8,184 nucleotides of DNA from an uncultured Clostridia bacterium (GTDB lineage: Bacteria; Bacillota_A; Clostridia; Christensenellales; CAG-138): contig CALFIV010000239.1 in assembly GCA_937877295.1 (NCBI GenBank), forward strand, positions 1-8,184. The letters run 5' to 3'. Positions 1 through 6,251 of this stretch are shown one piece after another (position 1 is the first letter of the stretch; every line of letters begins with the position of its first letter). Under the pieces are notes generated by a model that was not told the origin of the DNA, ran no database searches, and worked only from the letters and a program-made list of their open reading frames with translations. The translations under genes and the position numbers were made by a program.

Positions 1-15
1 GACAGACAAAAAGCT

Positions 16-57
16 TGTCATCCTGAACCGCTTGCGGGGAAGGATCTCAGAACGACA
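16..57. repeat. Small palindromic, possibly dispersed, repeat
   Basis: The segment begins TGTCATCCTGA and carries AAGGATCTCA on its right side, ending in GACA. The ends TGTC (16-19) and GACA (54-57) are inverted, as are TCCT (21-24) and AGGA (41-44), with a short inner CCG/CGG stem (28-30 with 35-37). From memory, sequences of the form GTCATCCTGA...GAAGGATCT occur as scattered intergenic repeats in several gut Firmicutes, so this may be a diverged copy. Only one copy is visible here, so dispersal is an inference. Confidence 0.35.
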
Positions 58-66
58 GGACTTTTT

Positions 67-108
67 GAACAGCCCCTTTTTTGAAAACATGCAAAAAAGG
101 GGTTGTTC
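67..108. repeat. 16-bp inverted repeat with 10-base loop, overlapping the promoter
   Basis: Arms 67-82 (GAACAGCCCCTTTTTT) and 93-108 (AAAAAAGGGGTTGTTC) pair along all 16 positions, with one G-T wobble. The T-run lies next to the loop in the left arm and the A-run next to it in the right arm, and only three Ts follow the structure on the plus strand. It therefore lacks the T-tail layout of an ordinary intrinsic terminator for plus-strand transcription. The right arm contains the putative -35 element of the downstream gene, so it could be an operator or a structure that ends upstream transcription. The role is unproven. Confidence 0.55.
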
Positions 109-132
109 TTTGATCGGGAATCCTGTTATAAT
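103..132 (+). promoter_or_regulatory. Putative sigma-A promoter for the acyltransferase gene
   Basis: A perfect TATAAT -10 box lies at 127-132. An acceptable -35 box, TTGTTC (103-108), sits 18 bases upstream of it. Transcription would start about 7 bases after the -10 box, at or next to the ATG at 140, which predicts a leaderless or nearly leaderless message. This fits the lack of a usable Shine-Dalgarno sequence before that ATG. Confidence 0.6.
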
Positions 133-139
133 ATATCAA

Positions 140-1294
140 ATGGACACACGTAAAAAACGAAACAACGTGCACCGGAGAATCCATGCCGTACTTGCCATAC
201 TGGCAGGTCCGTTTTTGCGTGGTCTCTATGCCTTTCACTACCCGAAGGAAACGCCGGTCCAAGGTCCGTTTTTGCTGGTCGCCAACCACGTGACCGCCGC
301 CGATCCGGTGCTGCTTGCGTTGGCGCAAAAGCATACGATGCTGTACTTTGTCGCAAGCGAGCATCTGATGCAGAAGGGCGTCGGCTCCAAGATTCTGCGC
401 TTTCTCTACGAACCCATCGTACGCCGCAAGGGCGACACCGCCGTCACCACCGTCAAGGAGATGCTCGCCACGCTGAAGGCGGGGCTGAACGTCGGCGTAT
501 TTCCCGAAGGGACATGCTCGTTCAACGGCACGAATTCGCCGTTTTTACCGACCATCGGCAAGCTTGCGCGCGCCGCGAAATGCAGTCTGGTCACCTACCG
601 CTTTGAAGGCGGGTTCTTTACGCTTCCGCGCTGGGGCAAGGGCATCCGCCGCGGCGATTATTACGGGCACACCGTTCGCGTTTATCCGCCGGACGAGCTG
701 AAAACCATGACCGACGCAGAGATCAACGCGCACATTGAGGAGGATCTCAACGAAAACGCGTATGCGCGCATCCGAATGCAGCCGGTCCGCTATCGAAGCC
801 GGCATCGGGCGGAGCTGCTGGAAAGCGCGTATTTTCTCTGCCCCAAGTGCCGCAGGGTCGGCACGATCCGTACAAAGGGCGACCGTATCCGCTGCGACTG
901 CGGGCTCGACGCGGCGCTTGACGCGCAGTATACGCTTTCGGGCATGCCGTACGAAACGCTGATCGACTGGGACGCGGATCAGACCGCGTGGCTCGAAGCG
1001 GCGGCGCAAGCGCCCGGCTTCGAATTTTCAGACGAGAATGTCACGCTCGAGCGCAACGACGACGCGCACCGGCGCGAGACGCTCGGCAAGGGCACGATGC
1101 GCATGACGCGCGAGCGGTTTTCGGTCGGAGCGCGGGAATTTGCGCTTTCGGACATCTCGAACATGGAGCTGGTGCGCAGGAATCTGCTCGTCTTCTCCAC
1201 ACATGACGCGCACTATCAGGCACGCGGCGTTCCGTCGCTGAACAGCCGGAAATATATGCTGCTGTATCGCATTTGGAAAGGAGCAACTACCTAA
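140..1294 (+). CDS. PlsC-type 1-acylglycerol-3-phosphate acyltransferase with C-terminal zinc ribbon
   Basis: This 384-residue protein belongs to the lysophospholipid acyltransferase (PlsC/LPLAT) family, which moves a fatty acyl group onto lysophosphatidic acid at the inner membrane face during phospholipid synthesis. The HX4D catalytic motif is NHVTAAD (residues 49-55; His50, Asp55) and the acceptor-phosphate motif is FPEGT (121-125). The usual family core is about 200-250 residues; here about 150 more follow. They include a CPKC (234-237) plus CDCG (252-255) zinc ribbon and a segment around 304-381 that looks beta-rich and may be a PH-like fold; that last assignment is a guess. ATG 140 is chosen because a good -10 box precedes it. 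In-frame starts at TTG 32 and ATG 89 lie within or upstream of the inverted repeat and have no Shine-Dalgarno sequence. The stop codon overlaps the next start (TAATG), so the two genes are coupled. The exact acyl acceptor is not determined. Confidence 0.88.
   Translation: MDTRKKRNNVHRRIHAVLAILAGPFLRGLYAFHYPKETPVQGPFLLVANHVTAADPVLLALAQKHTMLYFVASEHLMQKGVGSKILRFLYEPIVRRKGDTAVTTVKEMLATLKAGLNVGVFPEGTCSFNGTNSPFLPTIGKLARAAKCSLVTYRFEGGFFTLPRWGKGIRRGDYYGHTVRVYPPDELKTMTDAEINAHIEEDLNENAYARIRMQPVRYRSRHRAELLESAYFLCPKCRRVGTIRTKGDRIRCDCGLDAALDAQYTLSGMPYETLIDWDADQTAWLEAAAQAPGFEFSDENVTLERNDDAHRRETLGKGTMRMTRERFSVGAREFALSDISNMELVRRNLLVFSTHDAHYQARGVPSLNSRKYMLLYRIWKGATT
1277..1283 (+). promoter_or_regulatory. Ribosome binding site that fixes the transporter start
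   Basis: AAAGGAG lies inside the last codons of the acyltransferase gene, 10 bases before ATG 1294. It supports that ATG over the in-frame TTG at 1273, which would add seven residues and overlap the binding site itself. Confidence 0.75.
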
Positions 1295-2718
1295 TGAACT
1301 ATTCCGCATCAAACACCGGACTTTGGAACGTCATCATCCAGATCGGCGTGATCGCGCTGTTTCTGCTGCTGGCAAACACGCTGCGCCGTAAGATCCCGTT
1401 CTTCCGCAAGTCGCTGATGCCGACGGCGGTGCTCGCAGGCTTTCTGTTTTTGATCCTGCGCACGGTCGGACGCGCCGTCGTGCCGACTGCCGTGATCGAA
1501 TCGCTCGCCATCGACCCGTTTGACACGACGATCCTCGAAACGCTGACCTATCACGGCATTGCCATCGGTTTTATCGCCATGGCGCTGCGCGTCGCCAAGA
1601 AGGGCGAAAACAAGGACAGCGCGCTGATCGGACCGAAAAGCGGCGCATTGATCGTTTCAACCTATCTGGTGCAGGGCATTGCGGGTCTTGCGCTCTCGCT
1701 GCTGCTGTTCTATACCTTCCTGCCGAAGCTGTTCCCCGCAAGCGGCATTCTGCTGCCGATGGGCTACGGGCAAGGTCCGGGGCAGGCGAACAACATCGGC
1801 AGCACGTTTGAAGCGCAGGGCTTTGCGGGCGGACGCTCGTTCGGTCTCGCGATCGCCGCGGCAGGGTATTTGTGCGCGTGCATCGTCGGCGTGATCTACA
1901 TCAATGTGCTGGCGCATCGGCAGCGCCGGCAGCGCGGTGCGCATGAGGATATCTCCGGTTCGGTCGTGACCGTTGCGGACTTCCAGGACGAAAACGAGAT
2001 CCCGATCGCGGAATCGCTCGACAAGTTCTCCGTACAGTGCGCGCTGGTCCTGCTGGTCTATCTGATCACGTTCCTGCTTTCCTGGGGCGTCGACGCGCTG
2101 CTGACGCGGTTCGCGCCGGGCGTGGCCAAGACGGTTTCGCCGCTGCTGTGGGGCTTCAACTTCGTCATCGGCACGCTCATTGCCATGCTCACGCGCAAGA
2201 TCCTCGGCCTGTTCCGCAAGACGAAGACGATGACCCGCCAGTATCAGAACAACTATCTGCTGTCCCGCATCTCGGGTCTTGCCTTTGACATCATGATCGT
2301 CTGCGGCATTGCAAGCATCAACATCGAGGACCTTTCGGGGCTTTGGATTCCGTTCGCGCTGATGGCGGTTGCGGGCGGTGTCGTGACGTTCTTCTGGCTC
2401 AAGTGGCTTTGCAAACGGCTCTATCCGGCCTATTCCGAGGAGGCGTTTGTGTCGATGTACGGCATGATGACCGGCACGATCAGCTCCGGCGTCATGCTGC
2501 TTCGTGAGCTTGATCCGAATTTCAAAACGCCCGCCGCAAACAACCTGCTCACCGGCAGCGCGTCCGCGATCGTGTTCGGCGCGCCGATGCTGCTGCTCGT
2601 CGGGTTTGCCTCGCGGTCGATCGGCTGGACATGGGCTACGTTCGGTCTGCTGTTTATCTACCTTGCGCTGCTGATCGTGTTCCTGTTTGCCGTAAAGGGA
2701 AAGAAAAAAGGGAACTGA
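1294..2718 (+). CDS. GltS-like sodium/carboxylate symporter (ESS family)
   Basis: This is a 474-residue polytopic membrane protein with about ten or more hydrophobic segments and Arg/Lys-rich cytoplasmic loops. The arrangement matches the glutamate:sodium symporter (ESS) family: an N-terminal span followed by RRKIPFFRKSLMPTAVLAG (31-49), and two Gly-rich pore segments, GYGQGPGQANNIG (157-169) and MYGMMTGTISSG (388-399). These correspond to the GGHGTGAA and GHCGFGLGAT regions of E. coli GltS. The protein is about 70 residues longer than GltS (401), mostly in the central loop near 208-245 and in other loops. The first Gly-rich segment has Tyr158 where GltS has His, so glutamate is only a family-level guess; another organic anion is possible. 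The gene shares one base with the acyltransferase and ends just before a strong terminator, so the two form a small operon. Confidence 0.8.
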   Translation: MNYSASNTGLWNVIIQIGVIALFLLLANTLRRKIPFFRKSLMPTAVLAGFLFLILRTVGRAVVPTAVIESLAIDPFDTTILETLTYHGIAIGFIAMALRVAKKGENKDSALIGPKSGALIVSTYLVQGIAGLALSLLLFYTFLPKLFPASGILLPMGYGQGPGQANNIGSTFEAQGFAGGRSFGLAIAAAGYLCACIVGVIYINVLAHRQRRQRGAHEDISGSVVTVADFQDENEIPIAESLDKFSVQCALVLLVYLITFLLSWGVDALLTRFAPGVAKTVSPLLWGFNFVIGTLIAMLTRKILGLFRKTKTMTRQYQNNYLLSRISGLAFDIMIVCGIASINIEDLSGLWIPFALMAVAGGVVTFFWLKWLCKRLYPAYSEEAFVSMYGMMTGTISSGVMLLRELDPNFKTPAANNLLTGSASAIVFGAPMLLLVGFASRSIGWTWATFGLLFIYLALLIVFLFAVKGKKKGN

Positions 2719-2732
2719 TTCCGTAAAATAAG

Positions 2733-2774
2733 AAGCCGTCCGGAAACTCGAAAGAGAATCCGAACGGCTTTTTT
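2733..2774 (+). terminator. Intrinsic terminator between convergent genes
   Basis: AAGCCGT (2733-2739) pairs with ACGGCTT (2764-2770). CGGA/TCCG (2741-2744 with 2759-2762) extends the stem, and it is capped by CTC-GAAA-GAG (2747-2756), a GNRA-type tetraloop. Six Ts (2769-2774) follow on the plus strand. On the minus strand the same stem is followed by a broken T-run, so it may also serve the LCP gene that converges on it. Confidence 0.88.
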
Positions 2775-2782
2775 GATACTTC

Positions 2783-3823
2783 TCAGTTGACTTCTCTGCC
2801 GTACAGCGTCTGCTGGAGCAGAATGCGGTTCTTTTCGAACTCGGGCAGGATGGCGTATGCGTCGTCCATGTTGAGCTCGGTGAAGCTGTCATCAAACGGG
2901 AAGCGGACCGTGGCAAAGGTCAGCTCCTCGGCGACCGCCATCTCGTAGCCGACGCCGCGCAGCGACTCAAAATCGAGGTTGGAGCGGACGTTGCGGAAGA
3001 TCGTGTGGAAGAACGGATACAAAAACGAGCTGTCGAACTTCTCCTGCATGTACACAAACGTGTCGTGTACGATCTCCAGCTGCCGCTCTGCGCGTCCGAG
3101 GTCGCCCTTGTTGTCCGACGTGCGGTCCAGAAGGAGCGCAACGATCTCGCGGCCCTTGAGCTGCTGCTTGCCCGCCGAAAGCGACGTGCCGAGCTGCTCG
3201 TTCAGATACTTTGCTTCCTGCTTTGTCAGCGTCGCCGGGATGCCGTCGATGCCGTCGGCGAGGATTGCAAGCTCGTCCGTGCCGGTCAGCACATAGTTTT
3301 GCAGGTCAAGGCCGAACAGGTCGTTGAGTGTGTTGATCAGAAGACCGACGCCGCCGCGCGTATATGCGGCGTTGACGCGCTTCCATTCGTTCTCGCCAAG
3401 CGGCACGATCGTGTCGCGCGCAACGGAAACCACGGTGAATTTCTGCTGCAGCTGATTGTACGACGCGATGAAGATCATGTCGGTCTGCTTTTCCTCGGAT
3501 TCGATCGAGCCGTTCTGCACCACGATCAGCATGCTGGTGATGAAGCGGTCGATCTTCTTCTGCTCATAGATCGGCACGGCTTCGATCTCGCCGGTTTCAT
3601 AATAGTCCGTATCCTTCGAAAGCGCCTGATTAAACAGCGCGGCGTTCGGCGTGGGCAGTGCGGACAGGTCGATCGGCTTATGGTTGCCCGCAATGATCGG
3701 GATCTTGCTGTCATAGATGCGGAACAGCGAGCGGAAGCCGATCACGCCCGCGCCTGCGAAGATGAGGAACGCAAGCGTCAGGCAAAGGAATGCGATTTTC
3801 AGTTTTCGATTCGGATTGTTCAT
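2783..3823 (-). CDS. LytR-CpsA-Psr (LCP) family cell-wall glycopolymer transferase
   Basis: This 346-residue protein has a basic N-terminus, one membrane span (about 9-29) and an extracytoplasmic LCP domain (about 95-255). LCP enzymes transfer teichoic acid, capsule or similar polymers from a polyprenyl carrier to the cell wall. Family landmarks are visible: an Asp in QTDMIFIASYN (Asp115), the ARDT motif (Arg136-Asp137; usually PRDT), RVNAAYTRGG (149-158), ADGIDGI (189-195) and DLGRAERQ (241-248), matching the usual D-x-x-R-x-x-RQ. The region after 260 has no motif I recognise. ATG 3823 starts a proper signal-anchor sequence; a longer in-frame version would overlap the upstream small gene and read as Arg-rich shadow sequence. 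There is no clear Shine-Dalgarno sequence, and the preceding stop is only 2 bases away, which suggests re-initiation by ribosomes ending the small gene. Confidence 0.87.
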   Translation of the reverse strand: MNNPNRKLKIAFLCLTLAFLIFAGAGVIGFRSLFRIYDSKIPIIAGNHKPIDLSALPTPNAALFNQALSKDTDYYETGEIEAVPIYEQKKIDRFITSMLIVVQNGSIESEEKQTDMIFIASYNQLQQKFTVVSVARDTIVPLGENEWKRVNAAYTRGGVGLLINTLNDLFGLDLQNYVLTGTDELAILADGIDGIPATLTKQEAKYLNEQLGTSLSAGKQQLKGREIVALLLDRTSDNKGDLGRAERQLEIVHDTFVYMQEKFDSSFLYPFFHTIFRNVRSNLDFESLRGVGYEMAVAEELTFATVRFPFDDSFTELNMDDAYAILPEFEKNRILLQQTLYGREVN

Positions 3824-3825
3824 TG

Positions 3826-3942
3826 TCAAAACCACAGCAAGCCGAAGATCACCGCGTCTGCGGCGACGGCAAGCGCCGTCAGCACCGCCATCACGACGAT
3901 GCCGATGATCCATCCTGTTTTCCGTTTCGGCTTTGTTTCCAT
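3826..3942 (-). CDS. 38-residue single-span membrane protein, unknown function
   Basis: This short gene was found between the NAGPA and LCP genes. The protein has a strongly basic head (METKPKRKTG) followed by one hydrophobic span (about residues 11-37) that contains a single Asp29 and ends in LLWF. The positive-inside rule predicts a cytoplasmic N-terminus and a tail at or near the outer face. Three things support it as real: its own GGGAG binding site 9 bases upstream, a gap of 4 bases after the NAGPA stop and 2 bases before the LCP start, and a sequence that reads as a membrane anchor rather than an antisense shadow. I recognise no family. From its position it could be a partner or assembly factor for the LCP protein, or act mainly to couple LCP translation. 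Function is unknown. Confidence 0.68.
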   Translation of the reverse strand: METKPKRKTGWIIGIVVMAVLTALAVAADAVIFGLLWF

Positions 3943-3946
3943 ATGA

Positions 3947-5041
3947 TTATTCTCCCAAGAACTTATCGGCATGCAGCGTGGAAAGATCCGGCGCGACGCC
4001 GTTTTCGTCATACGCGGCAAATTCCAGCATGTCGTTGACGTTGCGGTCGGCTACGCCGTCGCCGTCGTTATCCTTGCCGGACGGCGTGCTGATCGTCTTG
4101 CCCATGAAGAGCATGACCGCGCTGTTGCCGCCGTCCAGATTGATCGCGTCGGTGCAGCCGAGCGACAGCATCAGCTCCGCCATCTCCTGCTCGGTCATGC
4201 CGATGGACTTCGTGGTTCTGCCGTCGACCACCACTGCGATGTAGTGGCCGGGCTCGCCGCAGTACCCGAAAATGGCGCGCGGATGACGTTCTCTCTGCTT
4301 CAGACCGGTCGGAATCTGACCGTCCTGCACAAGGATCGGGCCGAACTGGAACGCCTGCCAGATGCCGCCGTTGTTCTTGTTCTCTTTGTCATAGTTGAAG
4401 GTCTGCTTCCTTGCGAGGTTGAACATCTTGACCGAACCGTCGCGATAGACGACGGCGATGCCGGAACGGAAGCCGATGCTGCTGTTTTCCACGTTTTGCA
4501 GCTTGTACCCGTTGTGTACCACGAGACCGGAGTTCATCGTGCCGTTGATTGCAAGGATCGCGTTCTCACGCTGCGCAAAGGATTCGGGCTTTTCGCGGCC
4601 TGTGCCGAACTTGCCGTTGCCCGAGCCCATGTGAAAGCTGTTGATGTTGCGAATCCACAGATCCGCCACGTAGTAGACGATCTGATCCTCTTCGTCCTCA
4701 TGCCGCGTAACCGCAACGCGGAGCTCGTCGCTCTGATAGCTGTAATCCGCATTGCGGCCCGTGTCGTAGTTCGGGTAGCGATCGGTGGAAACGTCGCCCG
4801 CGATCGGCGCGCGCGTCGGGAACGGGGTTGCGTCCAGTTCGGGCGTCTGCGTTTGCGTGGGATTGAGGGTCGCGGTCGGCACGTTGGGGTCGCTCACCAC
4901 GCCGATGACTTCGACCTCGCTTTGGATTTCGGGGTCATTCTGTCCGATCGGGGGTTCGACGGATTCCGTGACGCAGCCGATCCCGCATGCCATCAGGATC
5001 GTCAGTGCGCCGCAGAGCAACTGCTTTCTATATTGCTTCAT
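3947..5041 (-). CDS. NAGPA-domain phosphodiester glycosidase, predicted lipoprotein
   Basis: This 364-residue exported protein has a short basic and hydrophobic signal (1-18) ending in LMAC (Cys19; a second candidate is Cys23), typical of a lipoprotein. A Thr/Pro-rich linker follows (about 51-82) and then a NAGPA (DUF2233) domain (about 105-345). Recognisable pieces are AILAINGTMNSG (161-172), FQFGPILVQDG (231-241), RAIFGYC (255-261) and the signature NLDGGNSAVM (301-310). Members act on sugar-1-phosphodiesters; the animal enzyme uncovers mannose-6-phosphate by removing GlcNAc. Bacterial roles are mostly unknown, but the LCP neighbour suggests wall glycopolymer processing. An Asp-rich DNDGDGVAD (324-332), like a calcium-binding loop, lies just before the final conserved RNVNDML. 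Start ATG 5041 has AAAGGA 10 bases upstream; upstream extensions read as Arg-rich leader sequence. It is probably the first gene of a three-gene operon. Confidence 0.85.
   Translation of the reverse strand: MKQYRKQLLCGALTILMACGIGCVTESVEPPIGQNDPEIQSEVEVIGVVSDPNVPTATLNPTQTQTPELDATPFPTRAPIAGDVSTDRYPNYDTGRNADYSYQSDELRVAVTRHEDEEDQIVYYVADLWIRNINSFHMGSGNGKFGTGREKPESFAQRENAILAINGTMNSGLVVHNGYKLQNVENSSIGFRSGIAVVYRDGSVKMFNLARKQTFNYDKENKNNGGIWQAFQFGPILVQDGQIPTGLKQRERHPRAIFGYCGEPGHYIAVVVDGRTTKSIGMTEQEMAELMLSLGCTDAINLDGGNSAVMLFMGKTISTPSGKDNDGDGVADRNVNDMLEFAAYDENGVAPDLSTLHADKFLGE
3952..3956 (-). promoter_or_regulatory. Ribosome binding site of the 38-residue gene
   Basis: GGGAG on the minus strand lies in the last codons of the NAGPA gene, 9 bases before ATG 3942. 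It is the main evidence that the small gene is translated from its own start. Confidence 0.6.
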
Positions 5042-5068
5042 ATGGATATCGTCCTTTCTACCGCGCTC

Positions 5069-5109
5069 CTTTGACGCATCGCACCGGATGCGCACGGTCC
5101 GCATCAAAG
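5069..5109 (-). promoter_or_regulatory. Leader hairpin upstream of the NAGPA operon
   Basis: In minus-strand RNA, CUUUGAUGC (5109 to 5101) pairs with GCGUCAAAG (5077 to 5069), with one U-G wobble. An inner ACCG/CGGU stem (5098-5095 with 5086-5083) lies inside it. The 3' arm carries CAAAGG, continuing into AAAGGAG, an SD-like run with no start codon at a suitable distance. The real binding site (5052-5057) lies 11 bases beyond. It may be a structured leader that tunes translation or message stability; I match no known riboswitch. Confidence 0.4.
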
Positions 5110-5129
5110 CGGCGAAGCGCAGATATGTT

Positions 5130-5150
5130 ACGCCGCGCATGCGGCGGCGT
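5130..5150. repeat. GC-rich 7-bp inverted repeat in the intergenic gap
   Basis: ACGCCGC (5130-5136) and GCGGCGT (5144-5150) are exact inverted arms around GCATGCG. A related TACGGCGTA follows at 5154-5162, so alternative pairing is possible. No T-run follows on the minus strand, so it is not an intrinsic terminator for the epimerase gene. It lies just downstream of the predicted start of transcription and could be a leader hairpin or operator. Confidence 0.4.
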
Positions 5151-5163
5151 GATTACGGCGTAT

Positions 5164-5192
5164 ATATTACCGAACCGCAAGGGAAAAAGCAA
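5164..5192 (-). promoter_or_regulatory. Weak promoter candidate for the NAGPA-LCP operon
   Basis: On the minus strand, TTGCTT (5192 to 5187) and TAATAT (5169 to 5164) are separated by 17 bases in an A/T-rich patch of an otherwise GC-rich region. Matches to consensus are only 3/6 and 4/6. It would give a leader of about 115 bases containing two hairpins. I saw no convincing terminator between the epimerase stop (5238) and this point, so read-through from the upstream genes is also possible. Confidence 0.33.
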
Positions 5193-5237
5193 GTCCAACC
5201 GCAAAGTTTTACAATTCTTTCCAAAAGGCGGCGGGTT

Positions 5238-6251
5238 CTACTGCTTCGGCGCTTCGTCCGGTTTTGCGCAGGCTTCGTCGAACCGCGCCTGCATGGCGTC
5301 GTCGACCGGCCGGAACTTCGGCGCGCGTGTAAACTGGTACAGCTCGATGCGAAGACCGTCCCGCAGCGGCATCAGCTCCGACTGCTTCATCCCCGCAGCG
5401 ACGCAGATCTTGGTGTTGTCGATCACGCGGTGCAGCATCCGGTCGTAGCGGATCTGCCAGGGCCGACCGACGATACGCTCGTATTCGGCGAGCGAGACGG
5501 GCTTGACCTCCATGTCAAGGATCTGCTGGTAGATCGCAAGCACATCCTTCCACGTTCTGCTTTCGGCGGTCGCCGCCGTGTAGACGTTGTTGCAGGCAGA
5601 CTTGTTCAAAACCAGCTTTGCGATCATCTTTCCGACGTCGCCCGCCCACGTCATGGTGGTGCGCTTGCCGAGCATTTCCTCCGGGAACACGACGGGCTTT
5701 TTGTTCAGCGCGCGTACCAGAAACTCGTTGGCTTCCATCGTGCCGAGTTGAAACCGTTCGCCGCCGTACGTGATTGCGGGGCGGATGATCGTATAGTTCA
5801 GGCGTCCGTACGCACGCAGAAGGTCCTCCTGCCGCGCCTTGGCAAGTCCGTACTCGTCGGTGGCCAGATATTGCGGATCGTTGACGCTGTCCAGCAGACG
5901 CGGACTGTCCTCCCGGATCGGCGCGCAGCCGTTGTCGCCGTATACGCGGTACGACGACAGAAACAGATAGTGCTGCGTCGACGCCATCAGCTTCTTGTAG
6001 CGGCTTTTGAACTGCTCGGTCGAGTAGATCATAAAATCGACGATCGCGTCGTAGCCCTGCGCCAGACACGCGTCCAAAAACGCGTCGTCCTTGGCGTTGC
6101 CCAGAAGATAGGTGACGCCGGCGTCGTTCGATGTGTGCGGCGCGCGGCTTGTGACGGTCACGGAATAGCCCGCTTTTCGAAGCTCCGGCACAAGGAATGT
6201 GCCGATCACGCCGGTGCCGCCCAGCAGCAGGATGCGTTTTCCGTTTGTCAT
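5238..6251 (-). CDS. NAD-dependent epimerase/dehydratase (extended SDR family)
   Basis: This 337-residue soluble enzyme has a complete extended short-chain dehydrogenase fold. The nucleotide-binding motif is GGTGVIG (11-17). SSYRVYG (99-105) supplies the catalytic Ser region, and YGLAK (134-138) gives the YxxxK catalytic Tyr134 and Lys138. IIRPAITYG (155-163) is the conserved strand after the active site. Such enzymes reduce, epimerise or dehydrate nucleotide sugars and related compounds with NAD(P). The C-terminal substrate domain gives no clear substrate, so no specific name is offered. ATG 6251 is chosen because GGAGGA lies 6 bases before it; a longer version would read as Arg-rich shadow of the upstream gene. 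It overlaps the TPP enzyme by 4 bases (ATGA), which implies translational coupling and probably a shared pathway. Confidence 0.85.
   Translation of the reverse strand: MTNGKRILLLGGTGVIGTFLVPELRKAGYSVTVTSRAPHTSNDAGVTYLLGNAKDDAFLDACLAQGYDAIVDFMIYSTEQFKSRYKKLMASTQHYLFLSSYRVYGDNGCAPIREDSPRLLDSVNDPQYLATDEYGLAKARQEDLLRAYGRLNYTIIRPAITYGGERFQLGTMEANEFLVRALNKKPVVFPEEMLGKRTTMTWAGDVGKMIAKLVLNKSACNNVYTAATAESRTWKDVLAIYQQILDMEVKPVSLAEYERIVGRPWQIRYDRMLHRVIDNTKICVAAGMKQSELMPLRDGLRIELYQFTRAPKFRPVDDAMQARFDEACAKPDEAPKQ

Noticed and set aside
67..108. Intrinsic terminator of an upstream plus-strand gene
   Set aside because: The stem is strong but the T-run is in the left arm by the loop and only TTTG follows, so the usual terminator layout is missing.
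32..139. N-terminal extension of the acyltransferase from TTG 32 or ATG 89
   Set aside because: The extension is read from the palindromic repeats and promoter, has no ribosome binding site, and adds nothing like the family's N-terminus.
1657..2916. Minus-strand open frame of 419 codons opposite the transporter
   Set aside because: It spans the terminator, is rich in Arg, Gln and His, and lacks a domain; it is an antisense shadow of the membrane protein gene.
3005..3946. Plus-strand open frame of 313 codons opposite the LCP gene
   Set aside because: Antisense shadow with no recognisable motif; the minus strand carries the LCP motifs.
3971..5074. Plus-strand open frame of 367 codons opposite the NAGPA gene
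   Set aside because: Antisense shadow. The opposite strand has the NLDGGNS signature, a signal sequence and a ribosome binding site.
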